The notes below the pieces were generated by a model. That model was not told the origin of the DNA and did no database searches. It worked only from the letters and a program-made list of their open reading frames with translations. Of a stretch of 12,093 bases of DNA, positions 5,985 to 12,093 are shown in pieces (within the stretch, counting starts at the first letter, position 1; each line of letters starts with the position of its first letter). The DNA lies in contig JAZNYQ010000027.1 in the NCBI GenBank assembly GCA_045594545.1, positions 1-12,093 on the forward strand, given 5' to 3'. The DNA is from CAKSHC01 sp045594545 (GTDB taxonomy: Bacteria > Bacillota > Clostridia > Oscillospirales > UMGS1783). The translations under genes were made by a program, and so were the position numbers.

Positions 5985-7466
5985 TTATTCGGTGATCTCG
6001 GACTCCGGTTGCGTTTCGGTTTCTGCCGTTTCTGCCTCGGTTTCTTCTTGTTTTTCGGTTACTTCCGCATCATTTTCGGGCATTTCCGCTTCATTTTCGG
6101 GCGTTTCTGCCTCAATTTCCTCGTCCAAACTGCCGATTTCGGGCTTTTGATGAGCAATTTTGTTCTTTTTTGCTGCCTTTTTCGCCCGTTTTTCCAGTTT
6201 TTTCGTTATCTTTTCTTCTTTTTTCTTGCGCTGTTTATCGCTGACATGGGCCTGTTTGCGGGCAAAATGGAAGACCAGCCACGCGCCGGCAATCAGTACC
6301 ACCAACGCCCACGCCACACACATAGTCACGAAAATGGCGCGGTCGGCCAGCAGCCGCTCAAAGAAATTGCCATTGGGGTCGGCCGCCGTCATCCCGTCGG
6401 GATTGGTGACTGGCTCATACCCGTTCGACTTTACATAGCGCTGGACCGTACCCTCGACCGAGTCGTACAGATAAAAGCCCGCCTGTCCTTGCTCGTTGGT
6501 CGCATAAATCAGATAAAAGCTTTCATATGCCGGATCCTCCGATTGGTAGGAGGGTACAACCGCCTCGCCCCGCACCTTGGGCGGCGTCCAACCGCTTGGG
6601 ATCTTTGTGCCGCTCGGCACCTCCAGCAAGGTATAACGGGCCGCATTTACCGTAATGCGAACAAAGGGATAGAAACTGTCGGCCATACGGTCAAACCGAT
6701 AATAGGCACCGTTTGTGCCGTCGGCATCGGTGAGATACATGAGCAGCATATCCTGTACGGTATGGCTCAGCACGTCCACCGCCTGCCCCCGATACTCATC
6801 CTGACGAACTTCAAACCCTTCGGGAAACTCCACTCCGATCAAGGAATTGACTACGATCTTTTCCTGTCCGTCCACCGTTACCCGAATGGTGGTATCCTGC
6901 GGGTCTTCTACCGGGGCAGAAGACTGCGGCTGAGAGGACTGCGGTCGGGAAGAAGGCTTAGAAGATGCTTGCGAGGATTGCGGTTTGGACGACGGCTGGG
7001 TAGACGGTGCCGTAGGCGTTTTAACCGTAACGGTAGCCGAGCCGCCCGACACACTGCCGATGGCATTGAGATCCTGATCGGTGGCGCCGCTTACCGACGC
7101 GCTTACCGTTGCCGAGCCGGCGGCTTTGGCTGTGAAATTGAGATTGATCTGCAGAGACGATACTCCGTCGATATCCGACAACGAAACCACGACCCGATTT
7201 CCCGAAAGATGGGCGACTGCCGTGCTTTTCGAGGCAGAGGCGGAGTTACAGGTCAACTTTGAGGTATCATAGGTAATGGCCGCATCCAACGAGCCGAGGT
7301 TGGCTCCGTTGCCGCGAAAAATCACGCTTACGGTGAAAGACTGGCCGACACTGACCGTGGCCCCGCCGACGGATGTGGTCACGCTCGCCGCCAGTACCCC
7401 GACCGACAGCCCGCAAACCAACAGGATCGCCAGCAAACATCCGATTATTCTTTTGCTCATCTTCAT
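5985..7466 (-). CDS. Membrane-anchored cohesin-domain surface protein
   Basis: A 493-residue protein with an N-terminal signal peptide (about 1-26, ending VLA before AS). It is followed by a cohesin-type beta-sandwich (about 27-149), recognised from VTTSVGGATVSVGQSFTVSV, the LGSLDAAITYDTSKL segment and the closing GSATVTV. A linker rich in Ser, Gln and Pro (150-192) leads to a second extracellular domain I cannot name (about 193-370). One membrane helix (377-401) then leads to a lysine-rich segment and a strongly acidic Glu/Thr tail that should be cytoplasmic. Cohesins bind dockerins with calcium, and the gene just upstream encodes a dockerin protein, so the likely role is a membrane receptor for that hydrolase. 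The start has GAGGT six bases upstream, overlapping the end of the dockerin gene, with only four bases between the genes. The cohesin call rests on pattern, not a profile search. Confidence 0.88.
   Translation of the reverse strand: MKMSKRIIGCLLAILLVCGLSVGVLAASVTTSVGGATVSVGQSFTVSVIFRGNGANLGSLDAAITYDTSKLTCNSASASKSTAVAHLSGNRVVVSLSDIDGVSSLQINLNFTAKAAGSATVSASVSGATDQDLNAIGSVSGGSATVTVKTPTAPSTQPSSKPQSSQASSKPSSRPQSSQPQSSAPVEDPQDTTIRVTVDGQEKIVVNSLIGVEFPEGFEVRQDEYRGQAVDVLSHTVQDMLLMYLTDADGTNGAYYRFDRMADSFYPFVRITVNAARYTLLEVPSGTKIPSGWTPPKVRGEAVVPSYQSEDPAYESFYLIYATNEQGQAGFYLYDSVEGTVQRYVKSNGYEPVTNPDGMTAADPNGNFFERLLADRAIFVTMCVAWALVVLIAGAWLVFHFARKQAHVSDKQRKKKEEKITKKLEKRAKKAAKKNKIAHQKPEIGSLDEEIEAETPENEAEMPENDAEVTEKQEETEAETAETETQPESEITE
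6063..6104. repeat. 21-base tandem repeat in the acidic tail of the cohesin protein
   Basis: Two adjacent 21-base units (6063-6083 and 6084-6104) differ at three positions and encode a seven-residue motif built on PEN-x-AE. A weaker third copy follows to about 6125. The repeat shows how the acidic cytoplasmic tail could have grown by slippage. Confidence 0.75.
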
Positions 7467-7470
7467 TCTT

Positions 7471-9177
7471 TTACCTCACTTGATTGATAGGGGAGCGTTC
7501 GACGGCATGCAACTGAATTTTCAGCGCATCGGCGCTACTGATCTTCCCGTCGCCGCTGGCATCGGCCGCCGTGAGATAAGCATCGCTGAGCGATTTCCGC
7601 CCGACCATATACAACTGCACCGACAGGGCATCGGCACTGTTAATCTTCCCATCGCCGCTGACATCGCCCCAGATGATAACACGGCAGGAGGCATATTCTC
7701 TTCCGCCATCCGTCCAGATCTTCAGAATATCACCGGTAGCCACGGCACCGCTTGTTTTATAAGCACCCGAAGCGTTGAGTAAATAGGTCTTCCCTTCCGT
7801 TACCGCAATGTTGCCGATCATGGCGGCCGCATCGGTACCTAAGGCAATACCCGATACTTGATCGCCCGAGATCTTATAATCGGTCTTTACCGCAAAATTC
7901 TCATCCCCCGTTTTGGTGCAGGGGGTGGCGGGCATATTGTTATAGACGGGAATCTTAAAGACGATCGAAGAATTCTGACGTTCCTCATCGGTGTAGGCGT
8001 TGCGCAAAGTCTGCGATTCGGTCTCCCCCACCTGCACATTGGTCATATACTGATGGCTGTAAAGGGATGGCTTATACACCACGTTAAAGCATTGGAAATA
8101 GACGGTGTCCTGCCCGATGTTGATATAGTTTCGGCCAAGCAGCATGGATCCGCCTTTGATGGCACGCAGGGGATTGGTCCACGGCCCGAAATAATTACTC
8201 GATACGTTTTTCGCATAGATGGCGCCGTTAACCAAGGAACTGTTGCCGTTATCGGGGTAGGCGCCATAGTTGAAATAGTTATAATATCCCTCGTAGCCGC
8301 TTACCTCGCCGAAGGAGAGAACCGAGCCGGAGGTGCCTTGCTCCTGACGCATACGAGAGGCCAGATGCAGGGGGCTGACCCCCGATACCTTGGCCGCTTC
8401 CATGATGGCTTGGGCGTGGGTATAGGTCTGCCCGTCTGCCTCAAAGGTATTGGCCGCCTTCATAAAGGTGTGGCCGATAATATTTTCGACGCCCTCAATG
8501 GTATGATTGTCGGCATCGTAGGACTGGCTTTCAAACTGGAAAATATAGGGGTCGGAGAGAAAGTTACGGGGGTCCAGATAATACTTGATGATATTATCGG
8601 AAGCCTGTACCCAGTAATAGCCGTCACGACCGGTATTGATATACGGATCGTTCCAGTTGATATAGTAACTGGGGCTGGAGCGGTGAGCCAACTTCACGCC
8701 GGCTCGGGTTTCGGCGGCCACGACGTCGTTCCAATTGAGTCCCGTTTCCACCGCGACAAACTGCCAATTGGGGTAGATGGCATGCAGGGTGCTCAGTCCA
8801 TCCCAATAACTTTCAGGGAAGCCTTGGGAGGCCAGATACTCCTCGTATGTACCGTCGATCACCACGTCACGAACCTTGATGTAATCGCCGCTCGACCAGC
8901 CGGTGACATTACCGGCAGACACGTTGCAATTGATTTTATACCACACGGTAGACCCGACCGTTGTTTGATCCAAAATGGTAACGATGGCGCCGCTGTACAG
9001 ATAACCCAGCGTATTGGTCCCGACCGTGCCGGCGCCGTCGCGTACCCGCACTTCATCGTGCGTAACCGTACCGATGCGCTTGGTTGACTGCGCCGTTACC
9101 CGATTGGTTGTAACGGTACCCAACAACAAAACCGCCATCAGCAAAAGCGCCGTAAGTTGTATTCCTTTCTTTCTCAT
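7471..9177 (-). CDS. Secreted glucosaminidase-like wall hydrolase with SH3b and type I dockerin
   Basis: A 568-residue exported protein predicted to cut the glycan strands of peptidoglycan. Order of parts: signal peptide (about 1-29, VTA before QS), bacterial SH3 domain (about 34-103), a region opening SQGFPESYW and YPNWQF that is usual before this catalytic domain, and a glucosaminidase-like domain with probable catalytic E279 in RMRQEQGT and the conserved YYNYFNYGAYPD stretch. A small beta-rich module follows (about 425-500), then a dockerin (503-568). The dockerin has two calcium loops, D505-S507-D509-D516 and D539-S541-D543-D550, each reading D-x-S-G-D-G-K-I-x-S-A-D. The start is ATG 9177 after GGTGGGG; longer frames upstream begin within the promoter. 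The stop lies four bases before the cohesin gene. Exact linkage cut is unproven. Confidence 0.92.
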   Translation of the reverse strand: MRKKGIQLTALLLMAVLLLGTVTTNRVTAQSTKRIGTVTHDEVRVRDGAGTVGTNTLGYLYSGAIVTILDQTTVGSTVWYKINCNVSAGNVTGWSSGDYIKVRDVVIDGTYEEYLASQGFPESYWDGLSTLHAIYPNWQFVAVETGLNWNDVVAAETRAGVKLAHRSSPSYYINWNDPYINTGRDGYYWVQASDNIIKYYLDPRNFLSDPYIFQFESQSYDADNHTIEGVENIIGHTFMKAANTFEADGQTYTHAQAIMEAAKVSGVSPLHLASRMRQEQGTSGSVLSFGEVSGYEGYYNYFNYGAYPDNGNSSLVNGAIYAKNVSSNYFGPWTNPLRAIKGGSMLLGRNYINIGQDTVYFQCFNVVYKPSLYSHQYMTNVQVGETESQTLRNAYTDEERQNSSIVFKIPVYNNMPATPCTKTGDENFAVKTDYKISGDQVSGIALGTDAAAMIGNIAVTEGKTYLLNASGAYKTSGAVATGDILKIWTDGGREYASCRVIIWGDVSGDGKINSADALSVQLYMVGRKSLSDAYLTAADASGDGKISSADALKIQLHAVERSPINQVR

Positions 9178-9213
9178 ATAACCCCACCAATATGACATAG
9201 TTCTACGCTGTAT

Positions 9214-9242
9214 ATCATATCGTATTTTCCGCATAATTTCAA
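9214..9242 (-). promoter_or_regulatory. SigA-type promoter of the dockerin/cohesin operon
   Basis: On the minus strand TTGAAA (9242-9237) and TATGAT (9219-9214) are 17 bases apart. Transcription should begin near 9207, about 30 bases before the ATG at 9177. This rules out the ATG at 9234, which lies in the promoter spacer, and makes the ATG at 9198 unlikely. Confidence 0.78.
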
Positions 9243-9270
9243 TAGTATTTTATGAATTTCCGTACATTGA

Positions 9271-9296
9271 CAAAGAAGCCGGAATTATCCGGCTTC
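9271..9296 (-). terminator. Terminator hairpin overlapping the end of spoIIR
   Basis: An eight-base-pair GC-rich stem (9275-9282 with 9289-9296) has a six-base loop that contains the spoIIR stop codon, and is followed by TTTG on the minus strand. The last codons of spoIIR form the ascending arm. The short U-tract makes it a modest terminator. Confidence 0.65.
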
Positions 9297-9887
9297 AAAA
9301 AAGGCAATAATAGAGTTCCACCATTCGGCCAACTTGAATTTGACCTGTATTTGAGGGGCATCGGACGTAGCCAGTTCTCCCTGTTCACCAAGCGCCTGTT
9401 CACTTTGCTCGATACTGCCGCCGAAGCACAGGGCGGGATACAGGATACACCACCAGTTTTTGCCCTCGGCCTGCCCGATCTCCAATCGCAACGCATCGTA
9501 AAATCCGGCCGGCAGGCGGGTGCCGTTATCATACACTTTAGTAGGGAAAAAGGTATGCTCGACCGATGCCGTTACCGACATATCACACCCCTTTTCACGC
9601 AATACCTGCTCGGCCACTTGTTCCAATTGCTCCAATTCCCGCTCGGCCAGCGCCATGGCTTGTGCCTTGTTCTCTACCGCCGTAAATTCCCGCTTGGCAT
9701 AATCCAATACGGCATCGCGCACCTGCAATTTGAGGGCTTGGTCGCTCTCACTGTCGGAGTTGGCTAAAATATGCAGGCGTAACACGCCTTCCCCCAATTC
9801 CTCGGCGGCTCGGGCCGAGTGGTAGGTCGTAAACAGGGTGGTAACCATAAGCCCTACGAACAGGGCTGCTACTATTTTTTGAAACAA
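9285..9887 (-). CDS. spoIIR: Stage II sporulation protein R
   Basis: Forespore-made, exported signalling protein that activates the SpoIIGA protease in the mother cell so that pro-SigmaE is processed; this was established in Bacillus subtilis. The 200-residue product has an N-terminal hydrophobic export segment (about 4-22), the family signature LRLHILANSDSESDQ (36-50) with KLQVRDAVL after it, and the late motif GKNWWCILYPALC (142-154) with two cysteines. The length is slightly below the Bacillus protein. The start is TTG at 9887, seven bases after GAGGTG (9895-9900); there is no ATG nearby. Both the ribosome binding site and the start codon lie in one arm of a large hairpin. It stands alone, between the wall hydrolase promoter and the hydrolase/CAT-like operon. 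Identification is firm and marks the organism as an endospore former. Confidence 0.95.
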   Translation of the reverse strand: MFQKIVAALFVGLMVTTLFTTYHSARAAEELGEGVLRLHILANSDSESDQALKLQVRDAVLDYAKREFTAVENKAQAMALAERELEQLEQVAEQVLREKGCDMSVTASVEHTFFPTKVYDNGTRLPAGFYDALRLEIGQAEGKNWWCILYPALCFGGSIEQSEQALGEQGELATSDAPQIQVKFKLAEWWNSIIAFFEAG

Positions 9888-9935
9888 AACCGTTCACCTC
9901 TTTCACCGACAGTATCGGCAAGGGTGAACGGTTTT
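9886..9935 (-). terminator. Large hairpin enclosing the spoIIR ribosome binding site
   Basis: Perfect 13-base arms (9886-9898 and 9923-9935) enclose a 24-base loop that has its own small stem (9906-9909 with 9915-9918). It begins just after the stop of the C_GCAxxG gene, and on the minus strand the second arm ends in TTTT, so it can act as terminator of that operon. The same arm carries most of the spoIIR Shine-Dalgarno and the first bases of its TTG codon. Confidence 0.75.
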
Positions 9936-9940
9936 AATCA
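9910..9940 (-). promoter_or_regulatory. Candidate forespore (SigmaF/SigmaG-like) promoter of spoIIR
   Basis: On the minus strand TGATTA (9940-9935) and GATACTG (9916-9910) are 18 bases apart, near the forespore consensus TGAATA and CATACTA. Transcription would start around 9903, inside the hairpin loop and about 16 bases before the TTG. spoIIR is SigmaF-dependent in Bacillus. Match is partial, so this is tentative. Confidence 0.4.
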
Positions 9941-10378
9941 CTTTTTGGTTAAATTTTCCGTAATCTCGGCCGCCAGTCCCACCAGATAGGCGCAGGGGCG
10001 GGATCGATAATACTCGGGGGTGCGCTCCTCGGGCAGTCCTCCGACAATGGCTTTTTTATCGAGCAGATCCCGACAGAGGATCGAGCCCGTTTTTTCCTTA
10101 AACTGCTCGGCCAACTCACGAATACGAGCATAGTGCTCGGCCTTGGCTTCCTTGGGGCTGTTTTCATCGTACCCGTATAGCAACCCTGCCACCATGAACA
10201 TACCCGACACGGCGCCGCACACTTCACGCATCCGACCCATGCCGCCGCCGAACGAAGAAGACAACATCATGGCCGTTTTATGATCGAGTCCCGTTTCCTT
10301 TTCAAAGGCGCACAGGACGGCTTGAGCGCAATTACAACCCGCCAAAAACAATCCTTCGGCTTGTTCCCGTTTGCTCAT
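9938..10378 (-). CDS. C_GCAxxG_C_C family cysteine protein
   Basis: A 146-residue soluble protein of the C_GCAxxG_C_C family, found mainly in anaerobes and of unproven function; the conserved cysteines suggest metal or redox binding. I see C15 and C17 in AGCNCAQAV, the FGGGMGR turn (43-49), C54 in CGAVSG, C102 in ILCRDLL and C129 in RPCAYLV. The spacing fits the family, though CGAVSG stands in for the strict GCAxxG wording, as in many members. The ATG overlaps the stop of the CAT-like gene as TGATG and has only a weak ribosome binding site, which points to translational coupling. It is the last gene of the right-hand operon, followed by the large hairpin before spoIIR. C23 is an additional cysteine. 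Confidence 0.88.
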   Translation of the reverse strand: MSKREQAEGLFLAGCNCAQAVLCAFEKETGLDHKTAMMLSSSFGGGMGRMREVCGAVSGMFMVAGLLYGYDENSPKEAKAEHYARIRELAEQFKEKTGSILCRDLLDKKAIVGGLPEERTPEYYRSRPCAYLVGLAAEITENLTKK

Positions 10379-11208
10379 CAGTCGGTCACCACTTCGGTCG
10401 GGGGGACTTCCAGCAGTTCGGGGTGGGCCAGATATTCCTTCAAACGGTGGAAGGCCTTGGCATAACCATAGCCGCTGGCGACACGCTCATCACAGACGAT
10501 ACCCAAAGGCAGGTACCGTTCCAGCGTGATCTCGTTGCCTTTCTTTTTGGCCACGTCTTCCATGGTGCCCATGGTGACGATCTGGCTGATGGTGCCGAAA
10601 TCGTAGATATGGTGGAAGATATGGGGGGTACGGATGGAAGCCAGATTGGAAATGACCATGCTGGCGTGGAAGGGCGAAGCGTCAATAATGGCGCGGGGCA
10701 ACCAGCCGCGCTTGTCCAACCACTTGAGCAGCCCCACAGCCACGTTACAAAGACCGGGGATCTTGAGCAGGGTACTCATCAGGGCATCGGTCGAGTTACT
10801 GTTCTCCTCGCGGTTCTTCTCAACGAAGGCATTGATCTTATCATTGACCTGATCGATGGTGTCGGTCAGTTCAAAACTCATTTTGCTCATGGTGCTTTCG
10901 GCGCCGTCGGGGCGCTGTACCACCATGCCGACCACAAAATCGTTGTGAGCGTACACCTTTTTATTGACCACGAAGCGGTTCATGGCGGGGAACTCGGCCA
11001 CCACCCGCACCCAAGCGGCAATGACCATGGCCATATGACTGATGTTGCGTCCCTCTTTGCGGGCCTTTAGGATATACTCGTGCATCGGCCGAAAGGGGAT
11101 CTTGACCGTGACCGAATTACAGGCATCCGAACGTTTGACCATGATGTACGAGATCAAGGTATACATATTGTCAATATTTTTACAGCGTTTTCCGTCTTTT
11201 CTTCCCAT
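10378..11208 (-). CDS. Lone CAT/2-oxoacid dehydrogenase E2-fold protein without the usual catalytic His
   Basis: A 276-residue protein related to chloramphenicol acetyltransferases and the catalytic domain of E2 acyltransferases. Supporting features are the early VTVKIPF strand, HMAMVIAAWVRVVAEFPAMNRFVVN, which matches the CAT-fold helix and strand around the trimer interface, and SNLASIRTPHIFHHIYDFGT before the C-terminal part. There is no lipoyl domain and no E1 or E3 gene nearby. Where these enzymes have HxxxDG, this one reads DERVASG (240-246), with Glu for His and Ser for Asp, so normal acyl transfer is doubtful. The start is ATG 11208, six bases after AAGGAG; the longer frame overlaps the hydrolase gene. 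It sits 10 bases after the hydrolase stop and overlaps the next start by one base. Function unknown. Confidence 0.85.
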   Translation of the reverse strand: MGRKDGKRCKNIDNMYTLISYIMVKRSDACNSVTVKIPFRPMHEYILKARKEGRNISHMAMVIAAWVRVVAEFPAMNRFVVNKKVYAHNDFVVGMVVQRPDGAESTMSKMSFELTDTIDQVNDKINAFVEKNREENSNSTDALMSTLLKIPGLCNVAVGLLKWLDKRGWLPRAIIDASPFHASMVISNLASIRTPHIFHHIYDFGTISQIVTMGTMEDVAKKKGNEITLERYLPLGIVCDERVASGYGYAKAFHRLKEYLAHPELLEVPPTEVVTD

Positions 11209-11218
11209 GATGAACTCC

Positions 11219-12031
11219 TTATTTTTGTTGTCCGATCCAGCGGATGGCCATCGGCAGCCAGTCGGCCGCCTCTCGATAGGCCGCATCGTTGGTCTGCGTT
11301 TCGGCATCGACGGTAGCCAGACCGTGATGCCCTGCGGGGAATATATGCAGCTCCATCGGACGTTTTTTCTCGGTGTAGGCGCTTGCCAGCAACAGTGAAT
11401 TTTCGACCGGTACGACCTGATCGGTATAGGTATGCCAGATAAAGGCGGGGGCGGCGTCTTCGGTGACTTGTTTTTCCAGACTCACCTGTTCCCGCGCCGT
11501 TTCATCCTCGTACAACTCACCCAGCAGATTGCGAAAAGAGCCGTCGTGGCGTTTCTCGCCTGAGGTGATAACAGGATAGGATAAGATCACGCCGTCGGGG
11601 CGGTAACTCTGCGGATCCAGACCTGTGGCCATGGCCAACATCGGATCGTTCCACAGTACGCCCAGCGATGCCGTGAGATGTCCGCCGGCCGAGAAACCGC
11701 AGGCAAAGACTTTGCCGACGTTCCATTCCTCGTGAGAGCGGATCAGCGCCACCGCCTGAGCCGCCTCTTCCAAGGCACTGGGGAAGGTAGCGGGCGCGAC
11801 GGTGTACCAAAGCACGGCGGCATTACAGCCTGCCGCCAAAAATCGCATGGCGATCGGCTCGGCTTCACGGGCGCTGCGCCAGGTATACCCGCCGCCGGGG
11901 ATGACCAACACAAAGGGGCGGCCGTGAATCGGCGCCTGCATTTCCTGACGATGGGTTTCGTCGAGGATATACACATCCAGTTTCGCCTCGGTATGGCGGG
12001 AACGGATGGGATAGGCATGGGTAAACAGCAT
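11219..12031 (-). CDS. Alpha/beta hydrolase, acetylxylan-esterase-like
   Basis: A 270-residue cytoplasmic serine hydrolase of the esterase/lipase group often named acetylxylan esterase or BD-FAE. The oxyanion region is IPGGGYTWRS (44-53). The nucleophile elbow is GFSAGG with S114. The acid is probably D204 in HTYTDQVVPV and the base H236 in GHHGLAT, all in the expected order and spacing. No signal peptide is seen. The ATG at 12031 is preceded by GGAGG with a six-base gap; the longer frame starting with TTG at 12085 would begin inside the promoter -35 and is rejected. It is the first gene of a three-gene operon with the CAT-like and C_GCAxxG proteins. Substrate cannot be told; deacylation of a sugar or small ester is the family norm. 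Confidence 0.92.
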   Translation of the reverse strand: MLFTHAYPIRSRHTEAKLDVYILDETHRQEMQAPIHGRPFVLVIPGGGYTWRSAREAEPIAMRFLAAGCNAAVLWYTVAPATFPSALEEAAQAVALIRSHEEWNVGKVFACGFSAGGHLTASLGVLWNDPMLAMATGLDPQSYRPDGVILSYPVITSGEKRHDGSFRNLLGELYEDETAREQVSLEKQVTEDAAPAFIWHTYTDQVVPVENSLLLASAYTEKKRPMELHIFPAGHHGLATVDAETQTNDAAYREAADWLPMAIRWIGQQK

Positions 12032-12056
12032 AGATTTCCTCCGTCTTTTTTTTACT

Positions 12057-12085
12057 ATTAAACCATAAATGCTTGCATTCTTCAA
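12057..12085 (-). promoter_or_regulatory. Promoter of the hydrolase/CAT-like/C_GCAxxG operon
   Basis: On the minus strand TTGAAG (12085-12080) and TTTAAT (12062-12057) are 17 bases apart, with TGG before the -10 (extended -10). A small dyad, AATGC-TT-GCATT at 12068-12079, fills much of the spacer and might bind a regulator. Confidence 0.68.
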
Positions 12086-12093
12086 GTGTTTAT

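Noticed and set aside
6009..7262. Long plus-strand open frame of 417 codons opposite the cohesin gene
   Set aside because: It is a shadow created by the low-complexity and biased codons of the minus-strand gene; its start is within the acidic-tail repeats and its product shows no domain.
7858..9087. Plus-strand open frame of 409 codons opposite the dockerin hydrolase gene
   Set aside because: The minus strand carries a recognisable SH3b, glucosaminidase-like and dockerin order with promoter and ribosome binding site; the plus frame has neither.
9178..9234. Upstream extension of the dockerin hydrolase to the ATG at 9234
   Set aside because: That codon is in the spacer of a good promoter (TTGAAA-17-TATGAT), and the extension would put 19 non-signal-like residues before a proper signal peptide.
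11209..11307. Upstream extension of the CAT-like protein to 11307
   Set aside because: It would overlap the hydrolase gene by about 90 bases and has an Arg/Pro-rich sequence typical of an out-of-frame shadow, while ATG 11208 has an ideal ribosome binding site.

Overview
The window looks like chromosome from a spore-forming, Gram-positive Clostridia bacterium, most likely of the Oscillospiraceae/Ruminococcaceae type. This rests on spoIIR (endospore formation), strong Shine-Dalgarno sites, dockerin and cohesin domains on cell-surface proteins, a lone CAT-superfamily protein of a kind common in Clostridia, and moderate GC. Genus cannot be set from the sequence alone. All assignments come from reading motifs by eye; no database search was run.

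Layout, left to right. (1) The 5' part of valS on the minus strand, running off the left edge. (2) A divergent promoter region, then a plus-strand pair: a YfbR-type 5'-deoxynucleotidase and a small polytopic membrane protein, closed by a clear intrinsic terminator. (3) A gene-free stretch of about 200 bases filled with short hairpins of differing sequence joined by ATC/GAT linkers and arranged in mirror image around a 46-base core. (4) On the minus strand, an MFS transporter followed by a membrane-tethered glycerophosphodiester phosphodiesterase, with its own promoter. (5) A MATE exporter. (6) A two-gene surface module: a secreted glucosaminidase-like wall hydrolase ending in a type I dockerin, followed four bases later by a membrane-anchored protein with an extracellular cohesin domain. 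(7) spoIIR, whose ribosome binding site and TTG start sit in a large hairpin. (8) A three-gene minus-strand operon at the right edge: alpha/beta hydrolase, CAT/E2-fold protein without the usual catalytic His, and C_GCAxxG_C_C family protein.

The most coherent functional unit is the dockerin/cohesin pair. The order of domains suggests that the hydrolase is exported and then held at the membrane surface by its neighbour, a cellulosome-type interaction used for a peptidoglycan hydrolase rather than a cellulase. The most unusual non-coding items are the mirrored hairpin array and the spoIIR hairpin, where a candidate forespore promoter inside the hairpin would produce a transcript with a free ribosome binding site while read-through transcripts would have it masked.

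The right-hand operon and the MFS/phosphodiesterase pair both use one-base stop/start overlaps of the form TGATG, so translational coupling is common here. Several longest open frames begin inside or upstream of a promoter; the starts given here were moved to the codon that follows a good ribosome binding site.
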